NCBI GenBank assembly: GCA_016192825.1
Contig: JACPTK010000020.1
Span: 1 to 41,477, forward strand
DNA from: Betaproteobacteria bacterium
GTDB lineage: Bacteria; Pseudomonadota; Gammaproteobacteria; Burkholderiales; SG8-41
Direction: 5' to 3'
Length of the DNA stretch: 41,477 nucleotides
Each line of letters opens with the position of its first letter. Position 1 is the first letter of the stretch. Below are positions 25,034 to 33,278 of the stretch, in pieces. A model generated the notes under the pieces. The model saw only the letters and a list, made by a program, of their open reading frames with translations. It had not been told where the DNA came from and searched no databases. The position numbers were made by a program, and so were the translations under genes.

Positions 25034-26755
25034 TCAGCCGGACAGGCCGGGATTGCCCGTAACGCCGGTCAGCGCCGGCCGGTTGGGCGTCACCGGGCGC
25101 AGCACCTTCTTCGACCGCAAGTAGCGGGCGACGACCTCCCAGACCGGCTCGCCGCTCGCGCCTTCCGCCACCGGCGCCCAGCTCGCGACCTTGTAGGTCC
25201 TGCCAGGCTCGATCGGCTTGCCGTTGAGCGTCATGCCGCTGATCCGCCCGCCGATCTTTCGCGTCGGGTCGACGCGATAACGCATGCCGCCCACCCGCAC
25301 CATGTCGCCGCCCTGCTGGTAATAGGGATCCGGGTTGAACAGGTTGTCGCATACGTCCTCGAGGATGTTCTTGATCGCCTCCCCCGTCATGGCCGTGACG
25401 GTCGTGTGGGGGTAGGTGACCGCCGTCTGGTCCATCACGTGTTCCACGGTGATGGGCTCGCCGGGCAGTATGGTCGTGCCCCAGCGGAAGCCCGGGGAGA
25501 ACGCCATCTCGGCGCCCTTCACCTCCATGAGCGCGTCCAGGATCATCTGGTCGATGGTGCCGGTGAAGTTGCCGCGGCGGTAGAGCAGTCCCTCCGTGAC
25601 CGCGAGCTTTTCGGAAAGCTTTCTCTCATAGGGGGCCCGCATGCGGCGGATGGTATCCGCCATTTCCGCGTCCGGCTCGATCAGGTTGGAAAACACCGGC
25701 AGCAGGCGGTACCGATGGCCCTTCACGCCTCCGCCCCGCACGTCGAGGTCCAGCACGGCTAGAAACTTGCCATTGGAGCCGGCGTTGGTCACGAGCGTGG
25801 TGCCGCCGCGGTTGCGGACCGCAACCGGCTCGGGCACCGCGTCATGGGTGTGCCCGCCGAGAATGGCGTCGATGCCGGAGACGCGCGAGGCGAGCTTCAA
25901 GTCCACGTCCATGCCGTTGTGCGAGAGCAGCACGACGGCCTGCACGCCCTTTTTCCGCGTCTCCTCGACCACTTTCTGCAGGGCTTCCTCCTGGACGCCG
26001 AACGTCCACTCCGGCACGAAGTGCCGCGGATTGGCGATCGGCGTGTAGGGAAACGCCTGCCCGATAATGGCGACGGGCACGCCGTTCATTTCGCGGATGA
26101 CGTGAGACTTGAACACGGGGTCGCCGAAATCCAGGGTCTTGACGTTCTGCGCGAGGAACTCGATGCGGCCTGCAAAGTCCTTGGCGATCACCTCCTGGAC
26201 CCGTGCGGCGCCGTAGGTGAACTCCCAATGGCCGGTCATGATATCCACGCCGAGCAGCTTGGAGGCGTCGATCATGTCCTGACCGCGCGTCCAGAGCGAA
26301 GTGGCCGATCCCTGCCAGGTGTCGCCGCCGTCGAGCAGCAGCGCACCGCGCCGCTGCGCGCGCACCCGCTTCACCAGTGCGGCGAGGTGCGCGAAGCCGC
26401 CGACCTTGCCGTAGGTGCGCGCCGCGTGCTCGAAATCGATGTGCGTATAGGCGTGCGCGAGCGCCGACCCGGGCGCGATCCGGAAATGCTTGAGCAGGGC
26501 TTCGCCGACGAGATGGGGTGGCCTGCCCCGGGCGGCATGCAAGCCGATATTGACATCAGGCTCGCGGAAATAAACGGGCAGGAGCTGCGCGTGGCAGTCG
26601 GTGAAATGCAGGAAGGTTACGTTGCCGCCGGCCTTCGGCAGATCGTACAGATTCGAGGCGGCGGCCGCCGCGCGGGCGCGGTTTCCGCCGAGCGGAGCGC
26701 CGTACGCCGCCGCCAGCGCCAGCATTTGCAGGAATTCACGCCGCGTGATGGACAT
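25034..26755 (-). CDS. soxB: Thiosulfohydrolase SoxB
   Basis: A 573-residue periplasmic dimanganese enzyme that hydrolyses sulfate from the cysteine S-thiosulfonate carried by SoxY. It has a Tat signal with RREFLQ at residues 5-10. The metallophosphatase motifs are DCHAQLLPVYFREPD (about 53-68), the SoxB-specific TGHWEFTYG in place of the 5'-nucleotidase GNHEF, LLSHNGMD and GGHTHDAVP. These separate it from ordinary 5'-nucleotidases. Length matches SoxB (about 560-570). It is the last gene of the sox run, 82 bases after soxX, with a stem-loop between them. Confidence 0.95.
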   Translation of the reverse strand: MSITRREFLQMLALAAAYGAPLGGNRARAAAAASNLYDLPKAGGNVTFLHFTDCHAQLLPVYFREPDVNIGLHAARGRPPHLVGEALLKHFRIAPGSALAHAYTHIDFEHAARTYGKVGGFAHLAALVKRVRAQRRGALLLDGGDTWQGSATSLWTRGQDMIDASKLLGVDIMTGHWEFTYGAARVQEVIAKDFAGRIEFLAQNVKTLDFGDPVFKSHVIREMNGVPVAIIGQAFPYTPIANPRHFVPEWTFGVQEEALQKVVEETRKKGVQAVVLLSHNGMDVDLKLASRVSGIDAILGGHTHDAVPEPVAVRNRGGTTLVTNAGSNGKFLAVLDLDVRGGGVKGHRYRLLPVFSNLIEPDAEMADTIRRMRAPYERKLSEKLAVTEGLLYRRGNFTGTIDQMILDALMEVKGAEMAFSPGFRWGTTILPGEPITVEHVMDQTAVTYPHTTVTAMTGEAIKNILEDVCDNLFNPDPYYQQGGDMVRVGGMRYRVDPTRKIGGRISGMTLNGKPIEPGRTYKVASWAPVAEGASGEPVWEVVARYLRSKKVLRPVTPNRPALTGVTGNPGLSG

Positions 26756-26809
26756 GGCTCATGGATGGCGCGCGTTGAGCGGCGCTGATGCGCCCGCTCG
26801 AACGCGCGC

Positions 26810-26843
26810 AAATAAAGCAGGGCCCGCGGTGTCCGCTTTATTT
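26810..26843 (-). promoter_or_regulatory. Stem-loop between soxX and soxB
   Basis: AAATAAAGC and GCTTTATTT form a perfect 9-bp stem around a GC-rich loop; the soxX stop codon (26838-26840) is in one arm. It could be a leaky terminator or an RNA stability/processing site setting soxB level relative to soxYZAX. Confidence 0.45.
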
Positions 26844-27473
26844 CTTGTTGATCGGGGAGGCAGGGTTGAGCAGGTACGCCACCATGTGGGTGATCTGTTC
26901 CGGCGTGAGGTGGCCGGTGGCGCCGAGGCGCGGCATGTTGGAGCATGGGGTATACGCCCAGGCGTTGTAGATCCGTTCATAGGTGAGTTTCGCGATCGCC
27001 TCTGAATTTCCGCGCTGCAGGCCGTATCCGGTCAGGCTCGGCCCCACGTTGCCCACGTTGATCTCCCCGGGCGCGAGCGCGTGGCAGTTCTGGCAGAGCG
27101 CGCCGTTCTCCTTGCGCTTCTCGAGTTTTCCACGGAGGATCCGGTCGCCGGCGCCGTTGTGCGCGAGCTGGTCCCCGCGCTTCCAGTCGCCCACGAGCTT
27201 CCCCGAGGCCGGATACTTGATCGACCCACGGGCCAGCCTGACCACTTCGGCTGCCTCATCCTGCGTCAACTGCGCGCCCGCGATCTTGCTGCAGATCTGT
27301 TGCGACCGGTCCTGCACGAGGCGCTTCGCGTGCACGGGGCTGGCGTTGAATCCTTCGCTCACCATTTTTTCCGCGATCTGGCGCGTGGCCGCCTGATCGG
27401 GATAGGTTGCGCAGCCTGCGGCAATCAGCACGGGAGCGCCGAGCGCCACCCATTTAAACCATAATTTTCTCAT
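26838..27473 (-). CDS. soxX: c-type cytochrome SoxX
   Basis: A 211-residue monohaem cytochrome subunit of SoxXA, which couples thiosulfate to SoxY and passes electrons to a small cytochrome. Haem motif C127-Q-N-C-H131, with M180 (SNMPRLGATGHLT) as the likely axial ligand. The signal ends LIAAGC, a fair lipobox with Cys21, so the protein may be a lipoprotein. The region between signal and haem is longer than in short Paracoccus-type SoxX, as in other long SoxX forms. It starts 16 bases after soxA. Confidence 0.93.
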   Translation of the reverse strand: MRKLWFKWVALGAPVLIAAGCATYPDQAATRQIAEKMVSEGFNASPVHAKRLVQDRSQQICSKIAGAQLTQDEAAEVVRLARGSIKYPASGKLVGDWKRGDQLAHNGAGDRILRGKLEKRKENGALCQNCHALAPGEINVGNVGPSLTGYGLQRGNSEAIAKLTYERIYNAWAYTPCSNMPRLGATGHLTPEQITHMVAYLLNPASPINKK

Positions 27474-27489
27474 TGGCTCCCTCGCTCCC

Positions 27490-28305
27490 TCAGCGCTTGA
27501 ATCCCGGCACCCTGATCAATGCGCCGTTGCCTTGATAGTTGAGATACAGGGTCAGTGCGATCGACATATCCGACCCGTATTTCATGTCGGGCAACCGCAT
27601 CTGCCAGAAGCAGTCCGTGAGCCGCCACTGCATGGTGCGCACGACGTAGTGCGCGCCGCGATAGGCGGGCCACGTCGAGGCGACTTCCTCCGCGCCCTGC
27701 TTGCTCGTCATGTGCACGAGGTCCTGCAGGCGTATGCGCTTGTTGGCCTCGCCATGGCATTGCGTGCAGCTGAAATCCGTCTGGCCGCTGCGCCGGAAAA
27801 AGAGGTACTCGCCGGCCTTGTAGCTGTCGTATTCCTTCTGGTGGCTGAGCTGGACATTCACCTTCATCCCGTTCGACCGGGAGGTGATGTAGAGCGCGAG
27901 TGCCTCCACGTCGGAACCGCTGCTGCCGCCGGGGCTGATCGCCCGCTTGACGACGTCAGCCTCGCTGAACCCCTGCAGCCGCACCATGCAGGAAATCAGC
28001 CTCGTCTCAAGGTCCTGAACTCTGTCGACATCGGTGAAGTAGCGCGGAAGCCGGGCCGCCGCGCCTTCGAGCCTGCCCGGCCCCATGCCGAAGTCGCACT
28101 GCTCCAGCGAAGTATTCTTGGGCCCGCGCTTCTGGTAGAAGAGCGCCTTGCCCTTTTCGATCCACAACTCACCCGGGTTGTCCTCGGCCAGCATCTTGCG
28201 GCCGACCCCGAGCGGGTCGCCCGATTGCGCCAGCGCGGGAGCCGCCCCCAGCGTTGCAAGGCAGATGACGGCGAGCGCGGCGACGCCGCTTCGCGTTCTC
28301 GGCAT
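27490..28305 (-). CDS. soxA: SoxA, monohaem thiosulfate-binding cytochrome
   Basis: A 271-residue periplasmic subunit. The ATG at 28305 is chosen over an ATG 30 bases upstream because AGGAGGAG lies 7 bases before it and the signal peptide (cleavage after PALA) then starts properly. One haem motif, C180-T-Q-C-H184. The catalytic haem-ligand cysteine is C232 in TDCFWQMRLPD. The site of the N-terminal haem in dihaem SoxA is not CxxCH; instead C70 and C106 remain and probably form a disulfide. So this is the monohaem form. soxZ ends 37 bases upstream. Confidence 0.93.
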   Translation of the reverse strand: MPRTRSGVAALAVICLATLGAAPALAQSGDPLGVGRKMLAEDNPGELWIEKGKALFYQKRGPKNTSLEQCDFGMGPGRLEGAAARLPRYFTDVDRVQDLETRLISCMVRLQGFSEADVVKRAISPGGSSGSDVEALALYITSRSNGMKVNVQLSHQKEYDSYKAGEYLFFRRSGQTDFSCTQCHGEANKRIRLQDLVHMTSKQGAEEVASTWPAYRGAHYVVRTMQWRLTDCFWQMRLPDMKYGSDMSIALTLYLNYQGNGALIRVPGFKR

Positions 28306-28342
28306 GATTTCCTCCTCCTGTTGTTGTTCGGCCAACCGGCGA

Positions 28343-28663
28343 TCAGGACGCGCCGGCCACGGTTACTTCGTCGGTGCGCTTCTCGCCCTTGTTGTCGATC
28401 CAGGTCACGCTGATCTTGTCTCCCGCTTTCGCGCCCTTGACGCGCAGCCCCAGGAACGGATTGCGCGCCACGGCCTGGCTCCACTGGGCGTCGAGCACGG
28501 TCTTGCCGTTATGCGTGACCAGGACGCTCTGGATGAAATGCAGCGGAACGATCTTGCCTTTCCCGTCCTTGCGCTGGCCCGTTTCCATCGGATGCAGCAT
28601 CAGGATGCGCACGTCGGCCACGTCGCCCTGCAGGGTCGCGCGGATTTTCATCGGTTCAGCCAC
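28343..28663 (-). CDS. soxZ: SoxZ, partner of the SoxY carrier
   Basis: A 106-residue protein of the immunoglobulin-like SoxZ family that pairs with SoxY to carry sulfur intermediates. It has no signal peptide of its own; SoxYZ is exported as a complex on the SoxY Tat signal. The GTG at 28663 is chosen because AAGGAG is 8 bases upstream and the protein then reads VAEPMKIRAT; an upstream extension would run into the repeat element. FIQSVLVTHNGK and WIDNKGEKRTDEVTV are family-typical. It is separated from soxY by a 212-base palindromic element, instead of the usual near-contact. Confidence 0.93.
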   Translation of the reverse strand: MAEPMKIRATLQGDVADVRILMLHPMETGQRKDGKGKIVPLHFIQSVLVTHNGKTVLDAQWSQAVARNPFLGLRVKGAKAGDKISVTWIDNKGEKRTDEVTVAGAS

Positions 28664-28676
28664 GGAGTGGTCTCCT

Positions 28677-28888
28677 TGCAGAATGTCGGACCTCAGCTCC
28701 GACATTCTGCAAATCGCAAAACCGCCCGCCGGCGCGAAGCAGAATGTTGGAACTGCAAACCAGAGTTCTTTTGGCCATCTGTATATGAGTCGAGAGAGGC
28801 GGGGTCAAGTATTCTAAATTCGTTCGTGTCATGCCGGCGGGCGGTTTTGCGTAAGGAATATATCGCAGCGTAGCCGACAGATTCCTAG
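28677..28888. repeat. Composite palindromic element, core type III, between soxY and soxZ
   Basis: Outer hairpin 28677-28712 (TTGCAGAATGTCGGA...TCCGACATTCTGCAA). Inner inverted repeat GCAAAACCGCCCGCCGG (from about 28716) and CCGGCGGGCGGTTTTGC (28834-28850). A second, degenerate hairpin 28852-28887 (TAAGGAATATATCG...CGACAGATTCCTA) ends in CTAG (28885-28888). Its core differs from all other copies and is AT-rich. One end supplies the soxY stop codon and the other abuts the soxZ ribosome-binding site. Confidence 0.88.
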
Positions 28889-29349
28889 CCACAGCCGCCG
28901 ACCGTGATCTTCACTTCCTTCTTGGCGACGTAGTACTTGCCGCCCGCCTTGACCACCGCCCACACGTTGGAGGTCTGGCCCATCTTGATCCGGGTCGATA
29001 CGTAGCCTTCGCCGCCGCCCCCCACGTCGAAGGTCGCGGCGAGCGGGAAGGGATTCTTCTCCGCGACGACGGAAATCTGCTGGGTGTTGGGAATCCGGCT
29101 GGTGACGGCGATCGGCACGACCGCGCCGTTTTCTGCGATATCCGGCGCGGTGATCACGATGTCCTTCGATTCGGCGGCGTCCGTGGCGCCCAGCGACTTC
29201 AGCACGTCAGCCACCGCTTTTGATTCGAAGCCTGCCTTGTTCCAGGCGGCCAGCGCCTGGCCGGTCTTGAGCAGCCCGGCCATTGTCACCACCGCGAGCG
29301 CCGTGGCACCGCCGGTCAACTTCAAAAAGGACCTGCGCAACTCGTTCAT
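28885..29349 (-). CDS. soxY: SoxY, sulfur-carrier protein
   Basis: A 154-residue periplasmic carrier that holds sulfur intermediates on a C-terminal cysteine. Tat signal with RRSFLKLTGG at residues 5-14 and likely cleavage near ALA|AWN. The C-terminus is ...TVGGCG, with the substrate-binding Cys at 153; canonical SoxY ends GGCGG, so the last Gly is absent. The TAG stop is formed by the end of the adjoining repeat element. First gene of the sox run; soxZ, soxA, soxX and soxB follow. Confidence 0.94.
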   Translation of the reverse strand: MNELRRSFLKLTGGATALAVVTMAGLLKTGQALAAWNKAGFESKAVADVLKSLGATDAAESKDIVITAPDIAENGAVVPIAVTSRIPNTQQISVVAEKNPFPLAATFDVGGGGEGYVSTRIKMGQTSNVWAVVKAGGKYYVAKKEVKITVGGCG

Positions 29350-29429
29350 CGTCTTTCCTCCATCCTGTTGGTCGGTGGCGGCGGGCTAGCCGCCGCTGCA
29401 TCGCGCGTTACGCGATGCCAATTTATTAT

Positions 29430-29458
29430 TATGTAGCCGCATGCTAGAACATTATCAA
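29430..29458 (-). promoter_or_regulatory. Candidate sigma-70 promoter of the sox operon
   Basis: On the minus strand TTGATA (29453-29458) and TACATA (29430-29435) are 17 bases apart, in an AT-rich part of the 196-base gap between moaC and soxY. The -35 is good (5 of 6), the -10 weak. It lies about 80 bases before the soxY start. Confidence 0.4.
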
Positions 29459-29545
29459 AAGGCCTGTCTACGGGAGTGGCTTTTATTGGCCCATAAGTAA
29501 ATCTGAGGGGCACGCGCAACGCGCCGGGACTTCGCCGAGCGCACG

Positions 29546-30028
29546 TCAGGCCGATCGCGCCAGCCAGTGACCTGATTTGCCGCCCTTTTTCTCGAGCAGC
29601 CGGACATGCTCGAAGCGCATGCCGCGATCCACGGCCTTGCACATGTCGTAAATGGCGAGCAGGCCCACCGTCACCGCCGTCAGCGCTTCCATCTCGACGC
29701 CGGTGCGGCCGACGGTCGAGACGGTCGCCACGCAATCGACGGCGCTCGCCTTGCGATTCAGCTTGAACTCGACGCCGATGTGCGTGAGCGCGAGCGGGTG
29801 GCACAGCGGGATCAGTTCCGAGGTCCGCTTCGCGGCCTGGATTGCCGCGAGGCGCGCAACGCCGAGCACGTCCCCCTTCGCGGCGGTTCCGGAGGAGATT
29901 CGCCGCAGCGTGGCCGGGAGCATGCGGATGCGCCCGCCGGCGCGGGCGGTGCGCCGGGTTTCGCCCTTGTCCGCGACGTCGACCATGCGCGCCCGGCCGC
30001 GTGCGTCTATGTGGGTGAGTTTCTTCAC
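29546..30028 (-). CDS. moaC: Cyclic pyranopterin monophosphate synthase MoaC
   Basis: A 160-residue cytoplasmic enzyme of molybdenum-cofactor synthesis that makes cPMP from the MoaA product. Clear motifs are [19 protein letters not shown] (Lys of KGDV), [11 protein letters not shown] (His), and the C-terminal [10 protein letters not shown] (catalytic Asp/Lys). Length equals the family norm (about 160). It is divergent from the BepA-like gene, with 68 bases between the starts. It lies upstream of soxY on the same strand. Mo-cofactor is used by sulfite-oxidising enzymes, but the link to sox here may be only positional. Confidence 0.95.
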   Translation of the reverse strand: MKKLTHIDARGRARMVDVADKGETRRTARAGGRIRMLPATLRRISSGTAAKGDVLGVARLAAIQAAKRTSELIPLCHPLALTHIGVEFKLNRKASAVDCVATVSTVGRTGVEMEALTAVTVGLLAIYDMCKAVDRGMRFEHVRLLEKKGGKSGHWLARSA

Positions 30029-30096
30029 CTCTCCAGCCCCTGCATTGGGCGCGGTTTGACGTAGGAACTCCCGCGCATCCGAATTATCATACTATC

Positions 30097-31533
30097 ATGG
30101 CCTTGCGCGCATTCCTGATCTTGCTGCTGCTGGCGGCCCCGTGCGCGCTGGCCGAGGGTCTGCCCGATCTCGGCGAGGTCGCGCAGGCCGGCTTCTCGCC
30201 GCTGCAGGAGCGGCGGCTGGGAGAAAGCATCATGCGCGAAATCCGCGCCGATCCCAGCTACTACGACGACGCCGAGGCCACCGATTACTTGAACGGCCTG
30301 GGCAACCGCCTCGCCTCGCGCAGTCCGGACGCGCGCCAGCACTTCGATTTGTTCCTGCTCCGGGACCGGGAGATCAACGCCTTCGCGCTGCCGGGCGGAT
30401 TCATCGGCGTCAATACGGGGCTGATCCTCGCGGCGCAGAGCGAGTCGGAGCTGGCGGGCGTGCTGGCGCACGAGATCGCGCACGTCACCCAGCGCCACAT
30501 CGCGCGCATGATCGCCCAGCAGAAGCAGAACCAGCTCGTGTCGCTCGCGGCGCTCGCGGCGTCGCTGCTGCTCTCGCGCGTGAGCGGCCAGGCGGCGGAA
30601 GCCGCGATGGCTTTCGGGCAGGCCGGCGCGATCCAGAGCCAGCTCAATTTCACGCGCGAGAACGAGCGCGACGCCGACCGCGTGGGGCTAACCATCCTCG
30701 ACCAGGCGGGATTGGATCCGCACGCAATGGCGATCTTCTTCGAGCGCCTGCAGCGCGCGACCCGCGTCTACGAGACCGGCGCGCCGTCGTACCTCCGCAC
30801 GCACCCGCTGACCTTCGAGCGCATCGCCGACATCCAGAACCGGACGCAGGGACTGGTTTACCGGCAGATTCCCGACAGCCTCGGCTTCCAGTTGATCCGC
30901 GCCAAGCTCCGGGCGCAGCTCGACGCGCCGCGGGATGCCGTCGTCTTCTTCGAGCAGAGCCTTGCCGAGCGCAAGTTCCTGAGCGAGGCGGCAAGCCGTT
31001 ACGGGCTCGCCGCCAGCTTGATGCGCGTGAAAGACCATGCGCGGGCGCGCAAGGAGCTCGAGGCCCTGCGCAGGCTCGTGCCGGCGAACCCGATCGTGGA
31101 GACGCTCGCGTGCGAGCTCGCGTCCGGGGCCGGCGGCCCGGAGGCGGCGCTCGCCTGCTATCGCGAGGCGCTGAAGACCTATCCTTCCTACCGCGCTCTG
31201 CTGTACGACTACGCCAATGCGCTGCTGCGGACCGGACGCCCGGGCGAGGCGTTACGGCTTGTCGAGGCGCGATTGCAGGTCATCTCGGACGATCACCGGC
31301 TTTACGTTCTGCAGGCGCGCGCTTATGCCGCGCTCAACCAGCGGCTTTCGCAGCACCGCGCCCAGGCGGAAGCCTACGTGCGCCTGGGCAACCTGACCGC
31401 GGCGGTCGAGCAGCTGCAGATCGGCCTGAAAAGCGGCGACGGCGATTTCTTCCAGCTCTCCAGCGCCGAAGCGCGCCTGCGGGAGCTGCGCAAGCGGGAC
31501 GCGGAGGCGCGCGCGGAGGCGGGCAAGCGCTGA
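30097..31533 (+). CDS. bepA: BepA-like M48 metalloprotease with TPRs
   Basis: A 478-residue periplasmic zinc protease and chaperone for outer-membrane protein assembly. Signal peptide at 1-18 (ends ALA). The zinc motif is HEIAH at about 125-129 (LAHEIAHVTQRHIARM), with the third ligand in NERDADRVG. C-terminal half (about 290-470) has TPR units, as in E. coli BepA (487 residues). Family members degrade misassembled BamA/LptD. Neighbours do not suggest a special role. Confidence 0.88.
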   Translation: MALRAFLILLLLAAPCALAEGLPDLGEVAQAGFSPLQERRLGESIMREIRADPSYYDDAEATDYLNGLGNRLASRSPDARQHFDLFLLRDREINAFALPGGFIGVNTGLILAAQSESELAGVLAHEIAHVTQRHIARMIAQQKQNQLVSLAALAASLLLSRVSGQAAEAAMAFGQAGAIQSQLNFTRENERDADRVGLTILDQAGLDPHAMAIFFERLQRATRVYETGAPSYLRTHPLTFERIADIQNRTQGLVYRQIPDSLGFQLIRAKLRAQLDAPRDAVVFFEQSLAERKFLSEAASRYGLAASLMRVKDHARARKELEALRRLVPANPIVETLACELASGAGGPEAALACYREALKTYPSYRALLYDYANALLRTGRPGEALRLVEARLQVISDDHRLYVLQARAYAALNQRLSQHRAQAEAYVRLGNLTAAVEQLQIGLKSGDGDFFQLSSAEARLRELRKRDAEARAEAGKR

Positions 31534-31590
31534 GGCCAGCGCCATAACGCCGGCCGGACCGGTTTTCGCGGCCGCGACCCGGGGGGCGTT

Positions 31591-32946
31591 ATGGTATTGT
31601 GTTACATGGACTTTTCGCGCGCGGCCACCGTTCCCGGTCTGCCGGCGGTGCTGGAGAAGGTCGGGAAATACGAGGTCATCAAGGAGCTGGGAAAAGGCGC
31701 CACCGGCGCCGTGTACCAGGCCTACGACCCGTTCCAGAACCGCCAGGTCGCGATCAAGGTCGTGTTTCCCGAGGCGCTCGGCGACAAGGAGCACGGCAAG
31801 CGTTACCGCAAGCTGTTCGTCACGGAAGCTTCCCTGGCCGGCAAGCTCTCGCACCCGCACATCGTGGCGATCTACGACGCGATGGCCGACGAGGAGGCGA
31901 GCTACATCGTCATGGAGTACGTGGACGGGCACACGCTCGAGCGTTACACCCAGCACGACAACCTGCTGCCGGTGCAGACCATCGTCGAGATCATCTACAA
32001 GTGCGCGCGCGCCCTCGAGTACGCGTCCAGGCAGGGGGTCATCCACCGCGACATCAAGCCCGCCAACATCCTGTTCAGCGGCGAGTCCGACATCAAGATA
32101 TCGGATTTCGGCGCGGCGCTGACGGTGGCGGCCGAGACGACCCAGGTGAGCGGGGTCGGCTCGCCGGCCTACATGTCGCCGGAGCAGGTGAAGGAGCAGC
32201 CGCTCACCTACCAGACCGACATCTTCTCGCTCGGCGTCGTGATGTTCCAGCTGCTGACCGGGCGGCTGCCGTTCCGGGGGGCCAACAACTACAGCATGAT
32301 CTACCAGATCATCAACATCGAGCCCCCGCACCCGACCCAGGTCCGTCCCGACCTCCCGCCGCGCATCGACGCGATCGTGATGCGCGCGCTGCAGAAGGAC
32401 ACCGCCGCGCGATACCAGACCTGGGAGGAATTCGCGCACGATCTCGCCACCGCGCTCGGCAGGGAGGAAAAGCGCGACGAGGGTTTCGCGGAGAGCGAGA
32501 AGTTCGACACGCTGCGCCGGCTCGAGTTCTTCCGCCAGTTCACCGACGTCGAGCTGTGGGAGGTGTTGCGGCTCGCGACCTGGCACAAGTATCCGCGCGA
32601 CACCGCGCTGATCGAGGAGAACGACATCGGGTCCTCGTTCTTCATCCTGGTTGCGGGCGAGGTCAAGGTCGTCAAACAGGACCGCCTGCTGAACATCCTG
32701 AAGGCGGGCGAATGCTTCGGCGAGATGGCTTATCTCGGCAAGCAGAAGTTCCGCCGCTCGGCGAGCGTCGTGGCGCTCTCCGAGATCGCCGTCATCGAGA
32801 TCCGGGCCGAGACGCTGTCCAAGGCCTCCGAGCTGTGCCGCCACCACTTTCACGGGGCGTTTCTCGAGCTGCTGGTGGACCGCCTCGCGATGGCCAACAT
32901 GCGGCTCTCGCAACTGCTTGCCGACCGCAACATCAGCGTCTTCTGA
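31591..32946 (+). CDS. Ser/Thr protein kinase fused to a cyclic-nucleotide-binding domain
   Basis: A 451-residue soluble protein. Kinase domain at about 27-290 with GKGATGAVYQA, VAIKVV, H152-R153-D154 (VIHRDIKPANILF), D172-F173-G174 and GSPAYMSPEQV; all catalytic residues are present. C-terminal CNB domain (about 306-440) with a phosphate-binding cassette F376-G-E-M-A...R389-S-A-S, in which the Glu and Arg that hold cNMP are kept. This layout predicts cAMP- or cGMP-controlled phosphorylation, the reverse order to eukaryotic PKG. GGGGGG lies 4 bases before the ATG at 31591; an ATG at 31606 is an alternative start. Confidence 0.9.
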   Translation: MVLCYMDFSRAATVPGLPAVLEKVGKYEVIKELGKGATGAVYQAYDPFQNRQVAIKVVFPEALGDKEHGKRYRKLFVTEASLAGKLSHPHIVAIYDAMADEEASYIVMEYVDGHTLERYTQHDNLLPVQTIVEIIYKCARALEYASRQGVIHRDIKPANILFSGESDIKISDFGAALTVAAETTQVSGVGSPAYMSPEQVKEQPLTYQTDIFSLGVVMFQLLTGRLPFRGANNYSMIYQIINIEPPHPTQVRPDLPPRIDAIVMRALQKDTAARYQTWEEFAHDLATALGREEKRDEGFAESEKFDTLRRLEFFRQFTDVELWEVLRLATWHKYPRDTALIEENDIGSSFFILVAGEVKVVKQDRLLNILKAGECFGEMAYLGKQKFRRSASVVALSEIAVIEIRAETLSKASELCRHHFHGAFLELLVDRLAMANMRLSQLLADRNISVF

Positions 32947-33050
32947 GCGCCGCCCGCCCCCGGTCATGCGCGGCGGCTTGCTTGCAGCGGCGCGCGAATG
33001 AAACTATAGTTCAAGGAATTGTCCCGGATTCAGGCACAGCGAGGATAGCG

Positions 33051-33278
33051 ATGGATTTCGACAAGGAACTGGACGCGCGCGGTCTGAACTGCCCGCTGCC
33101 GATACTGCGCGCCAAGAAAGCGCTCACCGACATGGCTTCCGGGCAGGTGCTGAAGATCGTCGCAACCGACCCGGGTTCGGTCAAGGACTTCGCCGCGTTT
33201 TCCAAGCAGACCGGCAACCCGCTGCTCGCGTCCGAGGCGGCCGACAAGGACTTCATTTTTTTCATGAAGAAGCGCTAG
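33051..33278 (+). CDS. tusA: TusA-family sulfur-carrier protein
   Basis: A 75-residue cytoplasmic persulfide carrier. The family CPxP motif is present (LDARGLNCPLPILRAKKAL; Cys14), and the C-terminal strand IFFMKKR fits the TusA/SirA fold. In sulfur oxidisers TusA moves sulfane sulfur to DsrEFH or heterodisulfide-reductase-like systems; in others it serves tRNA thiolation. GAGGATAG lies before the ATG. Its stop TAG (33276-33278) is formed by the first bases of a repeat element. Confidence 0.9.
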   Translation: MDFDKELDARGLNCPLPILRAKKALTDMASGQVLKIVATDPGSVKDFAAFSKQTGNPLLASEAADKDFIFFMKKR

